The position numbers and the translations under genes were made by a program. A DNA stretch of 64,000 nucleotides. It comes from Cytospora piceicola (Eukaryota; Ascomycota; Sordariomycetes; Diaporthales; Cytosporaceae). Each line of letters opens with the position of its first letter. Position 1 is the stretch's first letter. The stretch is taken from positions 62,001 to 126,000 of the forward strand of contig JALQBC010000009.1 in assembly GCA_023375675.1 (NCBI GenBank), in the 5' to 3' direction. This document shows positions 46,601-59,431 of the stretch, piece by piece. The notes beneath the pieces are model-generated. The model saw nothing but the letters and a program-made list of their open reading frames with translations. It did not search any database and was not told where the DNA came from.

Positions 46601-46886
46601 CGACGGCAGCGGCGTGCTCCTCGAGATGTTCGCGCTGCTCCCGTCCCAGACCACGACCTGGGTGGAGGGGACCATCAAGATGCTCCCCGAGGGCACCATC
46701 ACCCCGGCCGAGGCCGGCCGCCTGCTGGTCAAGATCAGGGAGAAGCTGTCGGCCAACGACGCGGGGGGGCTGAGGCAGGTGAGGATGTTGCTGCAGGACT
46801 TTACGAACACGTACCGGCGGCGGTACGTGGCCCCACGAGACGGACTGGGCCTGCTGGAGGGGACGAGGTTCCACTATGAGGGATAG
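43636..46886 (+). CDS. mtr10: Nuclear import receptor Mtr10 (karyopherin/transportin-SR type), 971 aa
   Basis: Six exons: 43636-43764, 43838-43927, 43989-44270, 44367-44457, 44508-45791, 45847-46886. Introns 1-5 all have GT-AG ends and restore one frame (FQKS-QSAWA, LKGK-ITYDL, INLS-EDELT, QSSD-AASRN, LAVAD-HVQLL). The protein imports SR-type mRNA-binding proteins such as Npl3 into the nucleus and acts in tRNA traffic in yeast. It is built of HEAT-like helices. The N-terminal Ran-binding region has AMDYLSKFQKS, SAWATTLTIL and LFAATTLKGKI. Yeast Mtr10 is 972 aa, so the length is nearly identical. The central segment with LECAARDKDREVIEHTFNFWYELK is the conserved core, and the C terminus ends in a helical RRRYVAPRDGLGL. 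Confidence 0.95.
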
Positions 46887-49800
46887 GGGCCTGTTTTTTT
46901 GTATCGGAGAGTATTGTAAACTCAATGTTGATCACTGCGGAGTGGGGAGGGGATCCGGGGAGCTCTATGGCTGGCGATGCTGCTGGATACCCTTGAGAGT
47001 CAAAGTGTAGCACGGCAGGCACGGGTTCTTGGCGGAAGTATGGATGGAATTTAGAGGAGGCTTGACGGCTTTGACTCATGTCAATAGGGAGGTTGTGTCA
47101 CCGATATGGTCTCATCACCCGGGCTGTTATGGGCTGCAACCTTGCAGGCGATGATAGGGGCGTGGACTACGGTTCACCCACCATCTTTGGGCTTGAAGTA
47201 GAATCTTGGAGGACTGGGCGCAGCGATATGACTGTTGGCTTTTTTATCTAATACGACACAAGATCAGGGTGTGACGAGATGACCAGGATCGGTTTGGGCG
47301 GGAGGCATGATGTCTGGGACAGCTTGGAAGATCCAGAACCTAGATTAAGATAGCTATATGACGAAAAGTTCCTCCAGGTCTCTCTTCCACTTCTCCTTGT
47401 TTCGTTCCCTCGTGACTTGTACAACCTCACTTTATGATTGTTCGTGACTAAGCCGACGGGCGTGTCCCAGCCAGAAGTTCAGGAAGGGCGTCAAAAAATA
47501 TCGAGACGACCTGGTCCAAACTGGACCCTCCAATCTATTAGCCAAGGGTCAACATCATCATGGGATTTGAACACAGCTCTGCTGGGCCGCGAAGGCGAAA
47601 ACATAGAAGAAGCGATGCGCACTCCGGGGGGGCTTCAAGACGACAGAGCCTGCCGACCCAGACCCCCTGCGCGTGAGCTTTATCAGTGTTGCTTGTTACC
47701 CCTGATCCAGTATACATTGATGTAGCACAAACCTTTGCACACCTGATGCCAAGGGCTGTATCAAGTCGATAGGCTGTTCCTCCGCGATGAGACACATCAT
47801 TCATGAGAAGGGTACTAGTAGTTGTCCAGGAGAGTATACGACTTCCAGTATCTCGTCATCCTGCTAAACGTTTCTCTCCCTAGCAATGAACGAAGCAAGC
47901 AAGTTTGGTCAGTCCAAGCTGTCACAGCCCCATGTTCGACTGCGTCGTTGGCATAAAAGCAATCCTCAACCGAGCGGGACTGCGAACCAACAGGCTAGAT
48001 AAAGTAAACCTCGATACTGCACATACCCCCACCCCCTCCTATCTCGACTTGCTGACTGTGTTTTCCATCGTTGGCCTGGCTGGTGCACAGTATATGGTAA
48101 TGGCTCGGAGGGAGCAAGGCTGGTTATTTGCCCGGGCGTCTCCGGGGGTTGTACAAGACTGTCGAGGATATACATTTATTGTCACGGGACAACTTACTCC
48201 CGCTAAACAAAATGCGAAACCCTCTCACTAAAGTACAACGAGCGCGTCCGATACTCGCCCACATGGGGCAACTGAGTAGGGCAGACTGATTTCCAGGTCG
48301 AAGACGACGATTTCGAGTCTAAGCGAGGCCTCTAGTCCCATGGCTTGCGTGTGAGCACGAAGCCGGAGTCTCCTTGTGTGTATAACGTCAACCTCACCTC
48401 GGAGCATCGGGGACGAGCAAAGCTCCATATATCCCAGAGTTGAGCTCATGTCCAGGGATCTAGCAGCAAGGCGTCCGCATGGGAGGAGCACTGGCGGTCC
48501 TCTGATCAGACTAACCAGCAAGGGGACATCTAGACTGCCAGACATGACAGCACTAGAAGTCCCAAGTCCCGACGCAGGGAACCACTGCTGTCGTCATGTC
48601 GATCAATCCCACATCTCCATACAAAACTGCTTATAGCAAGTACACCACCGCCTTGTGTTGGTGGCGGCGGTGGTGGTGCACTTCGTCATCCATCAGCATG
48701 TCTTCGGTACATGGCAGTTAATGGAACCTTCGCACGGTGCCGACAGCGACCAGGGCGTGCATAAACAAAAACAGTTTGGGGGCGTTTTTGGCCTTGGGGA
48801 GGGGTGGGATTGTCTTTCCCCATCATTGCGGGGGGAGGCGTTCGACCACCGCACCGCAGCCACGCCATGGGACCCCGAGATCAGTCCAGAAATTGGCCGC
48901 AGATTGGCCGCCAGGAAGGAGGCTCTGCAGCAGGAGTGGCTCCACCTCGCGGCGCCGAGCTTGCGCGAGATATTGCGACGCCAAGCAGGATAGATATATC
49001 TCAACCTAATGTCCATATTGTCAGACCTCCCATACCATCATGAGCATGTTCCACGGCAGGATCTCGGAGCCTCTTCCTCTTATATACAGAAACACGTGTC
49101 GGTCAAACCATATGGAAAAGGTCTTGCGCACAGTCCCATGGGTGGGCTCATAGCACCCCTGGTAGTTCCAGCAGACCGATTGCGAAGCACAAGTGACAGG
49201 GATACCTCACCATTGAAGACAGGAGGCAGGAGGAATCCCTTTGGAACGTTCATTGGTGAACACGGTTGGTTGAGGGCAAAACAGAGGTGGACAGGCAAAG
49301 TGGTCAAGTGCACCTCCAAATGCAAGCCGTCGTCGACAATCACCGAAAGCTTTGCGCTTGAAGCTATCACTAGGTTGCACGCAGTGAGACAACCTTAATG
49401 AGACGTTGCAAATTATTTCCGGGGTTACACTGTTGTCGTCGTCGAAAGTCGGGTCGATCCGCCACTGGTAGCTCGACCAGTGGCATGATTGAGGGGGAAA
49501 GTGGTGCTAGGTTTCCCAGACATCAGACGCTTTTCCATGACTCCAGCGTCAACATCACGACAATCACAATGCCACGAGCTGGTTGCTCCAAGCGAACACG
49601 GAAACAATGTGATAATATGATCCGTACTGATTTGACCACACCGCTGGGTCAGCATATCGATTACTCCATCTTTATATCTTGGACAGGCGAGCTCGGCGTG
49701 TGGCCGAACATATCACCGCGCGATGATCCCTACGCAGTTGCGACGTGGTATCAAGATAGAGCTTGCCGTTTGTTGATGCAGGTACGGATCCGGTAGCGAG

Positions 49801-50450
49801 CTATCAAGATTTGATATGCCGGTCTTGACAGTACAACAACCCTATCATACATCTGCACTGCCTCCTTCCCCGGCCCCGTCGTGGAAGTTGACAATATTGA
49901 TCGACCGGATATTGAGGACAGAATACGAAAGCTTCAGAGGCCCATGCCCAGATTAAAGTCCCAATAGGAAAGCTATGGTCACCACAGGCCGCGGGAAGGG
50001 GCAGCAGCTCATCCTGACCGGACGCCCAGTGTACGAGTCTGACATGTAACAGCTGCGCCTACATATGCAGGTCGCGGTTGTATCAAGATGTCTGATGCGT
50101 CTCTCGTCTTCAGGAAGCTTCCTTGATGATACGGCAGTTGCTGTGTGCTCCTTTTGGGGTTTTGGGTGGGTCAAGCCTCGGCAACGCCAGGCCTCGCGTT
50201 ATAAGCGTGATGGTGATGTATTGATGAGGGACCTGGCCTTCGATCTAGGATTCGGGACCAGAAGGCCAAGGGCCTGCATTTGCCAGCTTGCCAGCTCATT
50301 CCAAGAGTCAGCACCGAAGATTTCCGCGAGAAAAGCGGGATTGGCCGAGATTGGAATCCGGGACGATGGGCTCCACCAGGGGGGCATAACCTGCCGATAT
50401 TGGGCCGATCACGACATGTACCCCAACATTCAAAATTGTATCGGCTGGGG
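46887..50450. other. Convergent spacer between mtr10 and the RAD51 paralogue
   Basis: About 3.6 kb without a supported gene. Frames are short and without motifs on both strands. I see no transposon ends or long repeats here. Confidence 0.6.
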
Positions 50451-52178
50451 CTAGACACGCGACGATAGATGCTCAAGGTTGCGAGCCATCCATTCATGCA
50501 CTTCGCGGAGCTTCCCTTCCTGGCCTGCATACACACACAAGTCGCGGTAGCGGTGGGCAAGGTTTCCCATGGTTTTCGGCTTGACGTCTTCCTCCAGTTT
50601 GACGCTGGGATGATTTGTGGTTTTGTTGATGCTACTTCGGGAGCTCGTCGCATGGATTCTCAGATGCGGCCACCTGCCGTTCTGCATTGCGACTTACTGC
50701 TCCTCGTTGGGGGCTTTGTCGGCTTCGAGCTCGGTATCGTCAACGTTGCCTTCGTCATCGGTTTCAGGATGCTGCCCGAGTATGACATCTTCACTTCCTT
50801 GCCATTGCGGAGGCATCCCTGGCAAGAGACTGGTGTCTTCCTCCTGCCATCCATAGTCCTCATCTTCGCTATCAGGAACTTCGAATCCTGCTTCTCCTAA
50901 TTTCCGCTTCGGGCCAGGCGTGGAAGAAAATGCAACGCTCGGTTTGTTTCCATCGTAACTCACCGAAATCAGACCGGTCTGCAGGGCGTTTAGCAAGCGA
51001 GCGCCGGGCAGTGAAGAAGGAACAATGCAACGTACCGACTCGATCTCGAAGGCATAGACAGTCTCTAGCGCATCCGAGGTCACTTTGCCATTGACCTTTT
51101 GCACCGCAGCGAGGCGCGCGCCGGATGCGTGGCCATCGTGCCACATCCAATCTCTGAATAGTACCACCCTCGTGGCGATGCCTTGCTCCCAAACATTAGC
51201 GTTGATAGCAGGCGTCAAGGTGGCACGCCTTTCTGCCTGCATCCTGGTGGCACATTGGGTGAGAACGACTACCGCAGCATCACGAGTTGCGGCCAGTTTC
51301 TGTAAGGCACCCACAACATATTGAAGCACTTGTAGCCTTTTGAGTGATGTTGAAGGACCTGGAGGAACGTCAATAAGATGATCTCAAACCGTGACGACAG
51401 TCGTACCTTTGCTATTTCCCTTGACGGCGGATTTGGGGGCTGGCAAACGTGGGAATGCATGATTGACAAGCGCAGAAAGCGAGTCGATGACGATAAGAGC
51501 CACGTCCGGCGGGAGGGACGAGTGAGTCGGCCTGCATATTAAAGCAATGAAGTGGGCGAGGCTTGGACAGACATGATGGAAAATTTTGTCGAGTCGGTCC
51601 GATGATATGTCCTCGTCCCCAGCCGGCGCAGCCCGGCACACATCCGCAAGACGATCGTGACTAACGGGATAGAAGCAATCTGCAACTCAAGAGTCAATAC
51701 AAGCCTATATACGGAAGAACAAGGGGTTGCATACCAACCCAGACGACACTTTTACCGTCACGCAGTACGTTCGCGGCCGCTTGGATTCTGTAGAGGTGAT
51801 AAGAGTCTGCGCCACTGAAGGCCAAAGCCATGAGTGTGCTCACCCCAATGCGGTCTTGCCAACACCTGGCGGTCCCCAGATTTCTGTGACTTGGCCCTTT
51901 TGTATGCCACCCTTCCCATCTTGCTCGGTCGACAAGCTAGAGACGCTCCCCATCAAGGCCCTGTCCAGGCCAGGAAGGCTGGTTGAGACCTGTCTCAAGG
52001 CATCTCCGTTCAACTCGTCAAAAGCCTCGGCTGCAGAGACAGTCGGCAGACGGTCTTGGAAGAACCATCAGCGGATTGTATCAAGGCGTTGTCCATGGAA
52101 CAAATAAAGGACACACATACGAGTTGAGGGCAGGTCGAAGCTTGACACGTCATGGCCATGTCTGTCATGATAGTCCAT
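50451..52178 (-). CDS. RAD51 paralogue (Rad55/Rad57-like RecA-fold protein), 469 aa
   Basis: Six exons on the minus strand: 52178-52121, 52054-51844, 51787-51735, 51679-51407, 51358-50698, 50604-50451. All introns have GT and AG ends and the frame is kept. It should help load or stabilise Rad51 in homologous recombination. Seen: THRLPTVSAAEAF near the start, Walker A GPPGVGKT (about 80-87), SVVWVDCFYPV, Walker B LIVIDSLSAL (about 169-178), RDAAVVVLTQCATRM, and NVWEQGIATRVVLFRDW. The tail after about 350 is acidic (DSEDEDYGWQEED). The last donor, GTAAGT at 50697, overlaps a TAA stop (50696-50694). If that intron is retained, the protein ends there at 419 aa. If it is removed, a 51-residue tail with sensible codon use follows. 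Which paralogue it is remains uncertain. Confidence 0.83.
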
Positions 52179-55100
52179 GGCCCTGATAAATGAAGGGACG
52201 CACGGAGATACTAACGAGAAGTTGAGCCCCGAGTTGCGAATCGTCTCGAAAAAGGATCAATCATTGACTTGCCTGCTTTGTCTATCACTGACGTCGACGT
52301 GCTGCGGTTAGACACCGACGCGTTAATGGAAAGAGCGGTTGGACGCGCCTCCCCGCGTTTTTCCTTGGGCCCCCGGACGGCAGTAAACTCTTCTGTGTGG
52401 GGTTTCCAAGAGATCTTACATCAAACCTACCAAATTAATCTAGGTTGTACATGCACCTTGAAGCCACCTGGAGTTAGAATACACAAGGTTCAAGCACTTG
52501 GTTGTCACTGGCCCCCGGGTTTCCGGGTTTCTGCAATGATAGTATTGATGAAACTACCTAGGTAGGCTTGCATGGTCGGCGAGGGTCTGGTCTATTGAGG
52601 AGGCAGGTTCGTCAACTGGAACAGAGGAAGGCGTCTGCACAGAATATTGGAAACCTCCTAGAGTACTTAGGTAGCTACCTAGGTAGGTAGATGGGTGTTC
52701 TTTTCATTCCCCCTCTCTGTCCTCGTCTTGATGCAGTTCAGAATAGTAATCATTGGTAAATCCCACGGACACAGTGCTCCGTTTCTGGATATGTCTACCT
52801 ACTTATCCTCCCTACACCAATTGATTGCGGAGTGAGCTTCTATGACCCCCGAGGTCTACCCTTCGATACGATCAGTACATGCCTATCGCTTACAGCCTGT
52901 ACCTGGCTAAATCGCGCAACTGAGACGGGCCAGAACGTGGGGGATTTCCTGGGGGGGCCCAGTCACACATGATATCAAAGTGTTCCCATGATCATAACCA
53001 GATGAGAGTCTAGAGATGCCTTTACCCCAGCTCTCTTGGGAGGGCTACTCAATGCTGGATGCTTAGGTAATTACAACTTGGTTGGGAGACGTGTCTGCAA
53101 GCCACAGTACAACGACGAGCCGCGTTAGAAAGGAAGACCCGTACTCGTACTCACTCTTGAATGAGGGGCTCAATTCGGATATCGTAAGGTGGGCGGGCGT
53201 CGGGCAGGTCGACATCTGGAGGTATTCCGTGCGAAGAAAAGGGGGCCTGCAATTTCGAAAGCAGAGTACCCTGGTACCCAGGGCTTGAGGATGTAACATT
53301 CCCACCCCGCATGCAGCTGGATGCCCCTGATGATCGACCCCGGCCGAAATCCGGGGTCGCGAAGCTTCATTAGGAAGATCCGAGGGCCTTCTTCGTCTTC
53401 TCATTCACCTCAGGTACGTACATACACGCCTGTACCCGGACAGGTATCCTCCCGGCGCTTTTCTGTGGCGTCTTGACTAACGCATCGGGGCACAACTGGC
53501 CAGCTATGGAACAACTGGCGCGTCTTGGACCATATTGCACGATCGTTGCACTCCGTGACGTCTCATGAGCCCATGGTGAGATTGAGGACGTTTTTGTTGT
53601 TGCTGTGTGTAGTCAGTCGGCTCTTTTGTACTGTGCGTACGGACTCACTGCGGTACCGGGCTACATAGACACGACACGATACGTCGGAAATAATCCGAAG
53701 GATTGCAGGGAACGGGCGGGGGGGAGGAGGACGCCCGTGCCCTGACAGGAAGCACCAACTTCCCTTCGACTGGACAGGCATGCTGGCTGATGATCATTTT
53801 GAGATGATACATACATAGCAGACGAGATGCTGACAAGCCAGCCCTGGGAGCCAGGGAGCGAGATTGACCCCTGGGATATTACATATGTACACATATCTGG
53901 GCGTTTGAGCCATGGCCATCGGCACCTTCCAGGTAGGTGGGCAGGACCTGATGATCCGCATGGTGCTGTTGTCGAACAAGAACTTGGCATCTCCCATGCT
54001 TGCCCCCCCCCCCCCAAAACAGCCCGTCAGCCCGTCTGGCACGACCGGAAACTAGACACCGGACAATCCGATTGAAAAAGCTGGTTTCGCCCAAGTTCCG
54101 AATCTGAGAAGACGGGTGGAACGTCTGCATAGCAGTCACATACCAGGGACGCCTCTGACAAAGCAGCCTTGACTCGATTTGGAAGTCACACTCGAGTCAA
54201 GCCCCTCCCCAGATTTGGCTGGGCCGGAAACATGAGGCTGATGATGCAAGGAACGAGGGGTCGACCCTGCGCTAAGTACCCTGTACTATGAGACATGGTA
54301 TCTCCGGGCATTGATTGACGCGAGTGATTCGGTACCCCATACAAGCGCCGCCGCTCGTTAGTGCTGGCCTCATTCGCAACTTGCCGAAAAGTCTGTTGCG
54401 GACCTCATCCTCATCAATTCAGTCACCCATCGGCTTTCGGGAGAAATGGACTTCTGCCGCCAGCCAGAGCTGCCAGATCCTATTGTAGTTACGTGGCTGC
54501 GTGGGTGGTATGGTATGAATAACGCAGCCGCCCCAACCTCGTCTCACCTTGTCTGGAGATTGCTCGTGTCTGACATGTGATTGGCGAGGCACCTCTTTTG
54601 AGATTGCAAGCTCCTGGCGACTCTGGGCCTCTGAGCCTCTGAGCATCTGAAGGTGCGTTATCGTGTACAGTTAATAAGGGTGGGGTCCAGGGTCGTTGGC
54701 CGTGGATGCACTGCGCCTCAACACGACAGTTGAAATTTGCACGACGATAGCATCTTCCTTCCTTTCTCCCCCCCCAAGACTCGGCCCCCGAAGAGAAAAA
54801 AAAAGGGAAGATAATTCGGATAGACTCGGACCGCGAGGGCGGCGGGGCGAGAACTGGAGAATGACAAAGAGCCCCATGTGCTGAGACGTGGAGCCCCAGC
54901 CAATTTGTACCCGGGGAAATCTGCGGTCCTTCTCTGCCTGGTCTGCCAGCCTGGCAAGTGGCCAGAGCTCCCGGATTCTTCGATGTCGGAGGCTGAAGAT
55001 GGCCAGACCTCGGCTCTGCTACGCCATCAGTTACGGGCCAGCGGGGTGGCCTGCCTGCACCACAGGGAATCCCATTGTCGGAGGATGGCCGTCAGTCCGC

Positions 55101-57436
55101 CAGCATGGAAGTTGCTTGTCGAAAGGGTAGCTGGCAGCTCCCGCCTTCAGCCTTGCCCGCCTGCAGGCCCTGCCGGGGGGTGGAAGATTGTTTCCAACCT
55201 GCCAAAGTTTGAAGTTCCAAGAAAAGATCAAAACTTATATGTGGTTCCTAGCAAGTCGGCCAGGGTGAAGGCTTGGCCCTGATCCTCAACAGACCTCCCA
55301 GGAGGCAAAAGGTTTCGCGACGCTCAATATGGTTCTGGCTGAACAATCTGACTGTCAGACTGACGACTTGTCGCATCATAATGCTGATATTGCAAAACCA
55401 GTCAAACGAAGGAGTATGAGTGACACAATTCTTGCAAGGCTGAGAATCATCGGGACCCCAGAACATGCCCGATTCGGGTTACTCCCGTTCAAGCAGCTCC
55501 GGATTGGGGTTGTGTTTTTGAGTCGAGAAGAGAGACAACTGCAGACTTATTGGCAGCTGGCAGCCCAGGTCATCTCTCCCCCGCAACTGAGCATCGCAGG
55601 CCTGTGGGGAAACTTTGGGAAGATGATCTAGTCACATGTCAGTGTGTCTTACGCTCGAACTTCTTCACCTACTTTTGCTCAACATGAGCGACTTCCCAAT
55701 CCTGTCGACATCATCGTGGGTTACTTGTCAAAAATCTGCCTGGTTCCCTTGGGAAAAGAGCTGCAGGCGTACCCAACCAACAGCCTGACTGCTTGGACAG
55801 CTTCTGTATCAAGCGAGGTACCCCCGTCCGGTTACAAAATCTCTGCTCACGGCCAAGTAACCTGGTAGCCCTTTGCGATATCGAGTTGCGGCAGTGGTAT
55901 CTTGGAACAACTGCCGCGGATGGGATTGTTGACCGGCGCGTGCAATATTGGACCATTGCTGCAGCGTTGGGCGATGTTGGTCGCCCTAGCGGGCTACTAC
56001 GGAGGCCTGGGAGTGAGTAGGAACTGGTAGGAGCGAGGCTTGACGCAGAAATTCTCGCATGTTTCCCAACTTTGCCGGGGCTTAGTAATGCCGTGATAAG
56101 TCTACCCCAGGATCTAGACGACAGACTTGGGAGCTTGGTGTCCGGCGCCGTTGAACTAGATTCTCAGCATACCCCCGCCCGGGCCAAAAAAAAAAAATAC
56201 CGGAAAAAAAATTCAGGATAAAAAGAATACCTAGGTCCATCCATATGTCGGGTTGTGCTCATCAAGTGGTTGTTCACCGGTTGACTCACCACCACTGCCG
56301 GCAGAGCAACAATGTTATATATCACAAGTAACAAGTGAGAAGAATGCAGGGCGTAAGACTTTTCTGACGAGAGTGATGGATTGAAAGTGCAAACCATCAG
56401 CGAGCGTTCTTTTCTTGACGATATGGGAAAGTTTGTTGTGGTCGAAGCGATGTCATTGAAGTTCAAATTCCAATAACAAGCTCGCTGCTCAGCTTGGCCC
56501 CGAAATTTGAGCGAGGTTCAGCCATCGCCTTTTTTTTCTCAGCTTCTTTCCCCCTTGCACAGTCTTGGCTAGACCAACTCGGGCAGTTTCCTTATCTTTA
56601 TAGACACACCCCGTACGAGGATTTTCCGGACGGGCAAAAAGCACACCTTGTGTGGTTCCTCCCCACGTTTTCCCCAGGCTGGCTGGCCGTGACAGTCTTG
56701 ACTCGCCCCGTAAGCCTCCCTATCGTGCGATTCAGCTTCTAGACTGTGATCTTGCAGATGTCATCGTGTGCCAACTGCTACGCGCTGATCACGGAGAAAA
56801 CAGCCCGAGATGTGAATTCGCAGTAGACAGCAAGATGGGTTTGTTCGGTCTGAAGTTGGAGAAGACGACGCAAAGGGCCCCTGTTTTGAGTAATGCGTCA
56901 CCAGTCTGGGGAAATCGGCACTCCCTTACCCCGTTATTCCGGTGTCTGGAGCCCCCCACGGGCCACCCTCCGCAGAGTTTCAAGCAACCCAGACTGGTTT
57001 TACCTGTGATTCTCGTATGGAACGCGCAAGGGACGACGCATCTGTAAGCGCACGAAAAAGAATGGGAAAAGGGCGACAAGGATGATGGTATCGCCATCGG
57101 CGGTCAATACAGTACCGGTAGATGGAGGGTACCAGTTGACAGTACATGTACCCAGCCTGGAGCCAAAGGTGCGTTCTTTGTGCTTAATATAGGTACAGAA
57201 AGAAAGTAGTGTACGTCCACGGCTTAGAACCGCGGCATCAAGCCGTGTCATAAATGACGACCGGGACTACATGGCGATGCCCTCAGGCTCAAGTCCTTGC
57301 CATTCACTGCCTCGTAACATGGCCTTAGTCTGCTACCAAGAATGGGCGGTCAAAACGAACAGCAACCGTGCTGAATGTAACAAGTGATGCCGCGAAACCC
57401 AGCCGCTAGGGTTGTTTTATTTATTTCATTGGACCA

Positions 57437-57513
57437 ACTGTATATGTTTATGTATGTGTGTATGTGTGTATGTGTGTGTGTGTATAGGTATGTATGTAGG
57501 TATGTATGTATGT
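57437..57513. repeat. GT/GTAT-rich microsatellite
   Basis: A long run of GTATGT and GTGTAT units with interruptions, in non-coding DNA. Confidence 0.75.
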
Positions 57514-58278
57514 ATCAGCCATTCTAAGCCACCATTTCACCGCTCCTTGAGGGACACACCAACGGGAAATTATATTGAGTAAGGCTTGAGTGATCTCGTC
57601 ATACATATATAACCGCACCTGTCGTGTTGCTCTGCTTGTCTTTGTACATGAGTTTGTTGGGACATTTCCGGGGCCTTTTGGTGACGACACACGCCTGAGT
57701 CGAGACAGTTCTTGGCCGACCTGGTTTGGGTTCGAATCTCTCGGATAGTAGGTAGGTTGAAGATACTGTGTAGATACTGCCCAGGTGCCCAGGTGGTCAG
57801 TCTACCTGGATTCAAATCCTATTTATTGCCTCATAATTCTCCGTTCGTCCACGGTGCCATGGGGAAGAATAGCATGCCGCAGGCCGAGACTGGCAAGATA
57901 AGCGCCCCGCTAGCGGAGGACGCTGTCTGCTTCTCCATGGGGCTTGCCCCAGATTCACGACGCTGGGGTGATTCTGAGCCGATCGGTGTTGATGGGACGA
58001 TGCTCGATATGGATAGGGGGAGGTGGCCGTAATCACATAGTGGTAGGTAGGTAGCTAGTAGAGAGGGACTCGGGATGGGTAAATGGAGGGGGAAACTTTG
58101 GTTGCCTACGACCTCGATAGTAGTATCTTAGGGGGGAGTGAGACCTCCCGGAGTCTTCACATGCACAGAGTGAGTGAGCGAGTGCCCAGGTGCACACAGC
58201 CTTCGCTGTCAGCTCGTCCATCAACTAAATCTACGGGCGAGTACGAGGTACGAGGTGCAGTACCAGTACCTGAGTACT

Positions 58279-58312
58279 TGCCTAGGTGCCTAGGTGCCTA
58301 GGTGCCCAGGTG
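58279..58312. repeat. Tandem GCCTAGGT units
   Basis: Three adjacent GCCTAGGT copies followed by a GCCCAGGT copy. This is a tandem form of the CCTAGG-centred palindrome found singly in other spacers. Confidence 0.75.
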
Positions 58313-58599
58313 GGTAAAACAATGTCTATCGTTTCCATCCGTATTCTCGTCCTTGTTCCTCTTTTAATACCTAGGTATCTGAACTAGGGTGTCAGGGTGT
58401 CATATGTGTGAAGGGAGCAGCAGTCCTGATGAAGGAACCCTCCTCTCTCCCGTTCCCGTTCCCTACCTACTGCTACCTAAGTACCTACATACTGTACCCC
58501 CGTGCCCAGGCGTGTCTCGTAGTGCAGTTTTAGATTTACCCCAGTGATGTTCTGCGTGCGGCCGCCATGACTGCCCTGCCGCCCTGGCTCTTCTCTCCC

Positions 58600-59305
58600 C
58601 CCCACCCGTCGTCTCCGTATCTCCACATGTCTCTCCCTGGCCTCCAGGAGGGCTTGGAGGGGTGGTCAGGGGTGCCCCCCCCGCCCCAAATCTAGGTGGG
58701 TTCCGAAGGTTTCTTTTCCAGTCCTTGTCGGCACGGCAGGTACGGAAGTACCAGGATACAATGGTACAATGGTACCTCTCCCTCTGGGCACTGGCACACT
58801 GACACTGTACTATCCGCCCGCGTCCATGGGTTCATTACGTGCTGTGAGGCCTTGCAAGTCAACCAGACTGAGAGGGCGACCCGCTGAGAGAAAAAAAAAA
58901 GGCGCCCGTGGTTTTAAAAGGATGTCGGCTCCCCTCCTTCCCACCCCCCAAGCCCGCTTGTTACGTCTCTTTCCAAAAATCTGGTGACCCCCTTTCCCCA
59001 GACAAAACTGATACGATCCCATCTTCCCCAACCCGAACATCGCCAACAACACTTCAAATAAACAACCACAAAAAACAACCTACCAAAACCACAACCAATC
59101 TTGTCTTCTCTCACACCCAATAAGCTGTGCGCCAGCACTAACCGAATCCAAACCCACCCCCCAACAAAGAACAATTCCGGGAGAATCGTTCATCCTATTG
59201 CTCTATTCTTTATTTCCAACAACGACCACCTGCTCCGCCGATAACGGTCGATAACTGCCTGCGAAATCACCCGGGTTTATTTTTCATCACCCACTCTTCC
59301 CCCAC
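58600..59305. promoter_or_regulatory. Candidate CreA sites upstream of creA
   Basis: SYGGRG-type hexamers on the minus strand lie at 58600-58605, 58996-59001, 59233-59238 and 59300-59305. They could serve autoregulation. In a C-rich region some matches are expected by chance, so this is only a suggestion. Confidence 0.3.
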
Positions 59306-59431
59306 GAAAACAGCCTAGATTATTACCGACTGCTGCCACGAGCTGCGCAGCACTTTCGAAAACGGGTATACCGTAGCGAAGGAATCTAGTCGGTGTGTTG
59401 GGCCTGGTTGATCCAGACGGAGGGCGATCAC

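Larger units (their letters stand above)
52179..59431. other. Large gene-free region and creA promoter/leader
   Basis: About 7.2 kb without a supported gene. It holds palindrome copies at 52555-52564, 52676-52685, 56228-56236, 58279-58312 (a tandem variant) and 58368-58377, a GT-rich microsatellite at about 57440-57510, and C-runs at 54003-54014. From about 58900 the plus strand becomes C/A-rich, typical of a fungal leader. One upstream ATG at 58922 opens a 21-codon frame ending at 58987. Confidence 0.6.

Noticed and set aside
57720..57830. Two tRNA-like loops (GGTTCGAATC and GGATTCAAATCC)
   Set aside because: The stems beside the loops do not pair and no cloverleaf can be built around either.
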